Below are positions 61,745 through 64,000 of a DNA stretch of 64,000 nucleotides, piece after piece. The stretch is from JAHBVY01 sp964415255 (GTDB taxonomy: Bacteria; Myxococcota_A; Polyangia; Polyangiales; Polyangiaceae). The translations under genes and the position numbers were made by a program. The stretch covers positions 31,631 through 95,630 of the forward strand of contig CAYQAC010000004.1 in NCBI GenBank assembly GCA_964415255.1, in the 5' to 3' direction. Each line of letters starts with the position of its first letter. Position 1 is the stretch's first letter. The notes beneath the pieces were generated by a model that worked only from the letters and a program-made list of their open reading frames with translations, did not search any database and had not been told where the DNA came from.

Positions 61745-63540
61745 GCAGCTTGGTTACGGGTCGGTACGGTCGGCTGACGTCTTGGGCGAGCCCCATCGGC
61801 GCGGCGGCGCTCAGCGTGGCCTGCGGCGCGGGCGGTCAGCTCGGGTCGGCGTTCAGCACGGAGTGGCAGAACGACGGCGGGCGCTCCATCGCCGCGCTGC
61901 AGCGTGAGCTCTCAGCGCCCTCAGCGCCCGCGGGCGCGGGCGTGGTGGTGGGGGTGAACAGCGCGGGGGTGGTCGCGATCACCTTGACGGGGCAGCGTTG
62001 GGAGCGCGCTGGGCGGCTCGACGCACGGCCCGTCATCGCGGGTGACGTCGTGCTCTTGAGCGGCGGTGGGCGGCTCACCGCGCTGGCGGCGGCCACCGGC
62101 GCTGAGCTGTGGTCGATAGAAACCGGCTCACGCGCGCTGCGCGGCGCGGGGGATGATGGTCAGTTCACCGCCGCGAGCCTGGGGGCGCTCAACGGCGGCA
62201 AGAGCCGCCTGGTGGTGGTGGAGCGCTCAGGCGCGGTGCGCCTCTCGGCAGAGCCGGAGGTGGAGATTGGCGCGCCGGCGGTGCGGGGCGGCGTGGTGTT
62301 CGTGCCTTGGTCGAATCAGTACGTGTCCGCCATCGACGCGCAAACGGGCGCTGAGCGCGGCCGCCTGTTGGCGCGCCGGCAGCTGAGCCGTGCGCTCACC
62401 TTGGGTGGGGATCTTTACTTCGGTGAGCAAGAGCTCTTGCGCTTCGACGAGCAGGTGGGCCAGGCGGCGAGCGGCGGCGGCACGGTGGCGGTGCTGCCGC
62501 GCCGCGAGTTCCCCGGTAAGCCGCGCTGGTTCACGCCCGGCGCGGAGGTGCTGTCACCCAAGGCAAACGCGACCGATCGGGTGCGGCGCCTGGCGCTGCC
62601 AAAGGGCCAGAGCGGGAGCGGCGCGGGCTTCGACGGGGACCGCTTCGTGGCGACATATTTCCGCGTGGCTATCGGTGCGAGCGCGAAGGACGGCGCGGTG
62701 CGCTGGGCGCGCGCGACCTCGAAGGACGTGCTGGGCGGCGCGGCGGTGTCGGGCGGCTTCGTGCTGTGCATGGAAGACGGCACCGTGTCGGTGATAGACG
62801 GCCAAACCGGCGCGGAGAGCGCCTCTTTGTCCTTGGGCGGCCCGCTTGAGAGCTGTGAGGCGCACGGCGGCTCCTATCAGGTGGCGAGCAAGCCCGCTGA
62901 GCGCACCCTGGCCGAGCAAATCGCGGAGGTGGTGTCCTCGCGCGACGCGCAGATGGTGCCCATGCAGCGCTTCTTGATGCAGGAGCTGGTCAATTTACCT
63001 GATGATTCCGTGACCCAGGCGCTGATCGACTTGGCGATGCGCCCGGAGGCGGCGCCGCTGCTCGTCAAGGACGCGCGTGAGGCGCTGGCTGGGCGCCGGA
63101 GCGGGGCACCGGCGATGCTCGCGGCGCTCGAGCGCGAGTACGACTTCTTGGACGACGTGCTCTTGCCGCCGCCGGTGGGTCCGCTAGCGGACGCCCTGCT
63201 CGCCATGAAGGAGACGCAGGCGGCGCCCGCCCTGGCCAGGCACCTGAACGACCCGGCCAACACCGCGGACGACATCATGCGCGCGGCGCGCGCGCTGGAG
63301 CAGCTAGCCACCGCGAGTGAGTTGTCAGAGCTCCAGACCTTCTTCGCGCTGTACCGCGCGACGGCAGCGGAGGCGCCCGTCGTGCAGGCGACCGTCTCCG
63401 TGGCGCGCGCCATCGCCCGCATCGGCGGCACCGAGGGGCAGGCCCTCTTGCGCCAAGCCGCGCAAGATCCCTTCACCCACGTGGAGGTGAAGGAGGCCAT
63501 CGACGCCTTGCTAGCCCCCCCAGGTAAGCCGGCAGACTAG
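61741..63540 (+). CDS. PQQ-like beta-propeller protein with helical C-terminus
   Basis: 599 residues. Start is GTG overlapping the upstream stop. The signal ends LSVACGAG, a possible lipobox. Residues ~60-390 hold propeller repeats of the PQQ type (LTALAAATGAELWSIETG; YVSAIDAQTGAERGRLLA; VSVIDGQTGAESASLS). The last ~190 residues are HEAT-like helices (APALARHLNDPANTADDIMR). Envelope protein; role unknown. Coupled to the HEAT protein gene. Confidence 0.8.
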   Translation: MSSLVTGRYGRLTSWASPIGAAALSVACGAGGQLGSAFSTEWQNDGGRSIAALQRELSAPSAPAGAGVVVGVNSAGVVAITLTGQRWERAGRLDARPVIAGDVVLLSGGGRLTALAAATGAELWSIETGSRALRGAGDDGQFTAASLGALNGGKSRLVVVERSGAVRLSAEPEVEIGAPAVRGGVVFVPWSNQYVSAIDAQTGAERGRLLARRQLSRALTLGGDLYFGEQELLRFDEQVGQAASGGGTVAVLPRREFPGKPRWFTPGAEVLSPKANATDRVRRLALPKGQSGSGAGFDGDRFVATYFRVAIGASAKDGAVRWARATSKDVLGGAAVSGGFVLCMEDGTVSVIDGQTGAESASLSLGGPLESCEAHGGSYQVASKPAERTLAEQIAEVVSSRDAQMVPMQRFLMQELVNLPDDSVTQALIDLAMRPEAAPLLVKDAREALAGRRSGAPAMLAALEREYDFLDDVLLPPPVGPLADALLAMKETQAAPALARHLNDPANTADDIMRAARALEQLATASELSELQTFFALYRATAAEAPVVQATVSVARAIARIGGTEGQALLRQAAQDPFTHVEVKEAIDALLAPPGKPAD

Positions 63541-63597
63541 TCGCGTCGCGTCGCGTCGCTGCGGCGCGGTTCAGCCCCTGAGCGCCCCGCGCGCTCG

Positions 63598-63614
63598 TTT
63601 TTTGGGGGTTGGAC
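63598..63614 (+). repeat. TTTTTTGGGGGTTGGAC motif copy
   Basis: Identical to 44844-44860, here intergenic and 81 nt upstream of the ATG at 63695. Confidence 0.65.
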
Positions 63615-63694
63615 AGGTTTGCTGTTTTATCCACCACAAGCGCGAGCCGCGCGGCGCCATATAGACAGGGTAACGTACTTTGACTGACGCGCAC

Positions 63695-64000
63695 ATGACA
63701 CCGGGCGCGGGGCGCGCCCTGGCCGTGACCATCCGCGCGCTGCGTGAGCGGCTCTTGGGAGACTTGCGCGCCGCGACGGAGGAGGAGTACCGCTTCGGCA
63801 CCGAGCTCGCAGCGGCGGGGTTGAGCGATGGAGCGGCGTCGCGGCGCCGGCGGCTGGAGGCTTGGCTGCTGGATCAAGAGCGCGCCTCCCAGCAGGGCGG
63901 CGCGAGCGGCGTGGCAGGCAGCGCGAGCGAGGGCGGCGCGAGCGAGGGCGGCGCGCGTGGCGTGGGCGCTGCCAAGCGGGCCGCCGCGAGCGGCAAGGGC
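63695..64000 (+). CDS. Start of unidentified gene (runs off window)
   Basis: An open frame from the ATG at 63695 to the last base, 102 codons with no stop. The first ~65 residues are Arg/Glu/Ala-rich and helical (IRALRERLLGDLRAATEEEY; RRRRLEAWLLDQERAS), then a Gly/Ala/Ser low-complexity stretch with GGASEGGA repeats begins. A TTG five codons upstream could be the start instead. Pattern and position suggest the N-terminus of a large protein, but I do not recognise the family. Confidence 0.55.
   Translation, partial: MTPGAGRALAVTIRALRERLLGDLRAATEEEYRFGTELAAAGLSDGAASRRRRLEAWLLDQERASQQGGASGVAGSASEGGASEGGARGVGAAKRAAASGKG

Noticed and set aside
2721..63614. Telomere-like TTTTGGGG repeats
   Set aside because: Copies are single and scattered, not terminal tandem arrays; resemblance to ciliate telomeres is coincidental.

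Overview
This 64 kb window is high-GC and gene-dense. It looks like a chromosome segment of a myxobacterium (Myxococcota, probably class Polyangia), although no rRNA or tRNA is present to prove it. The signs are family-level: a Ser/Thr kinase and an FHA protein with N-terminal zinc ribbons, many lipoproteins with Gly/Ala/Ser-rich linkers, a protein resembling the MXAN_5187 family, a myxobacterial Cys-rich repeat, a MopE-like Asp-rich metal-binding motif, and a lysine-rich TopA tail. A run of ten Ns at 12083-12092 marks an assembly gap.

Layout. 1-5.3 kb: a PEP-utilising mobile-domain protein cut by the window edge, an RluA-type pseudouridine synthase, a Ser/Thr kinase and a lipoprotein. 5.4-7.1 kb: one lipoprotein gene framed by a ~155 bp inverted repeat. 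7.2-12.1 kb: a giant alpha/beta-hydrolase lipoprotein coupled to an outer-membrane barrel protein. 12.3-18.6 kb: coaX, a divergent Lgt paralogue, small lipoproteins and the MXAN_5187-like protein. 18.6-23.4 kb: an FHA, histidine kinase, HEAT/cyclophilin operon with 4-nt overlaps. 23.6-29.5 kb: poly(A) polymerase, a double-FHA protein, an S26 peptidase lacking its Lys, a trypsin-like protease and proB. 30.0-30.7 kb: a two-gene nucleotidyltransferase module. 30.8-41.6 kb: a run of four tandem paralogues (barrel plus S49/SppA protease) in progressive decay, preceded by a UDP-sugar pyrophosphorylase and followed by an ABC-type ATPase that has lost every catalytic motif. 41.8-43.3 kb: a lipoprotein and a probable HYD1-type ADP-ribosyltransferase cassette. 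43.4-51.5 kb: lipoproteins, a pentaheme cytochrome with a beta-propeller partner, and a large choice-of-anchor-L-like protein. 51.8-64 kb: enolase, a methyltransferase, a radical SAM/SPASM enzyme with a Cys-rich partner, topA, NAD kinase, a Nudix hydrolase, a HEAT/propeller pair and the start of an unidentified gene.

The genes mix core metabolism (eno, coaX, proB, nadK, topA, pcnB) with a large cell-envelope and lipoprotein repertoire and with signalling. Superimposed are dispersed repeats: palindromes sharing GTAGGGGC/GCCCCTAC ends with different cores, and a TTTTGGGGGTT motif present at least 14 times, often just upstream of, or within the 5' end of, a gene. The observations most worth following are the decaying SppA-like array with its dead ABC partner, the HYD1 cassette, the inverted-repeat cassette and the dispersed G5 motif.
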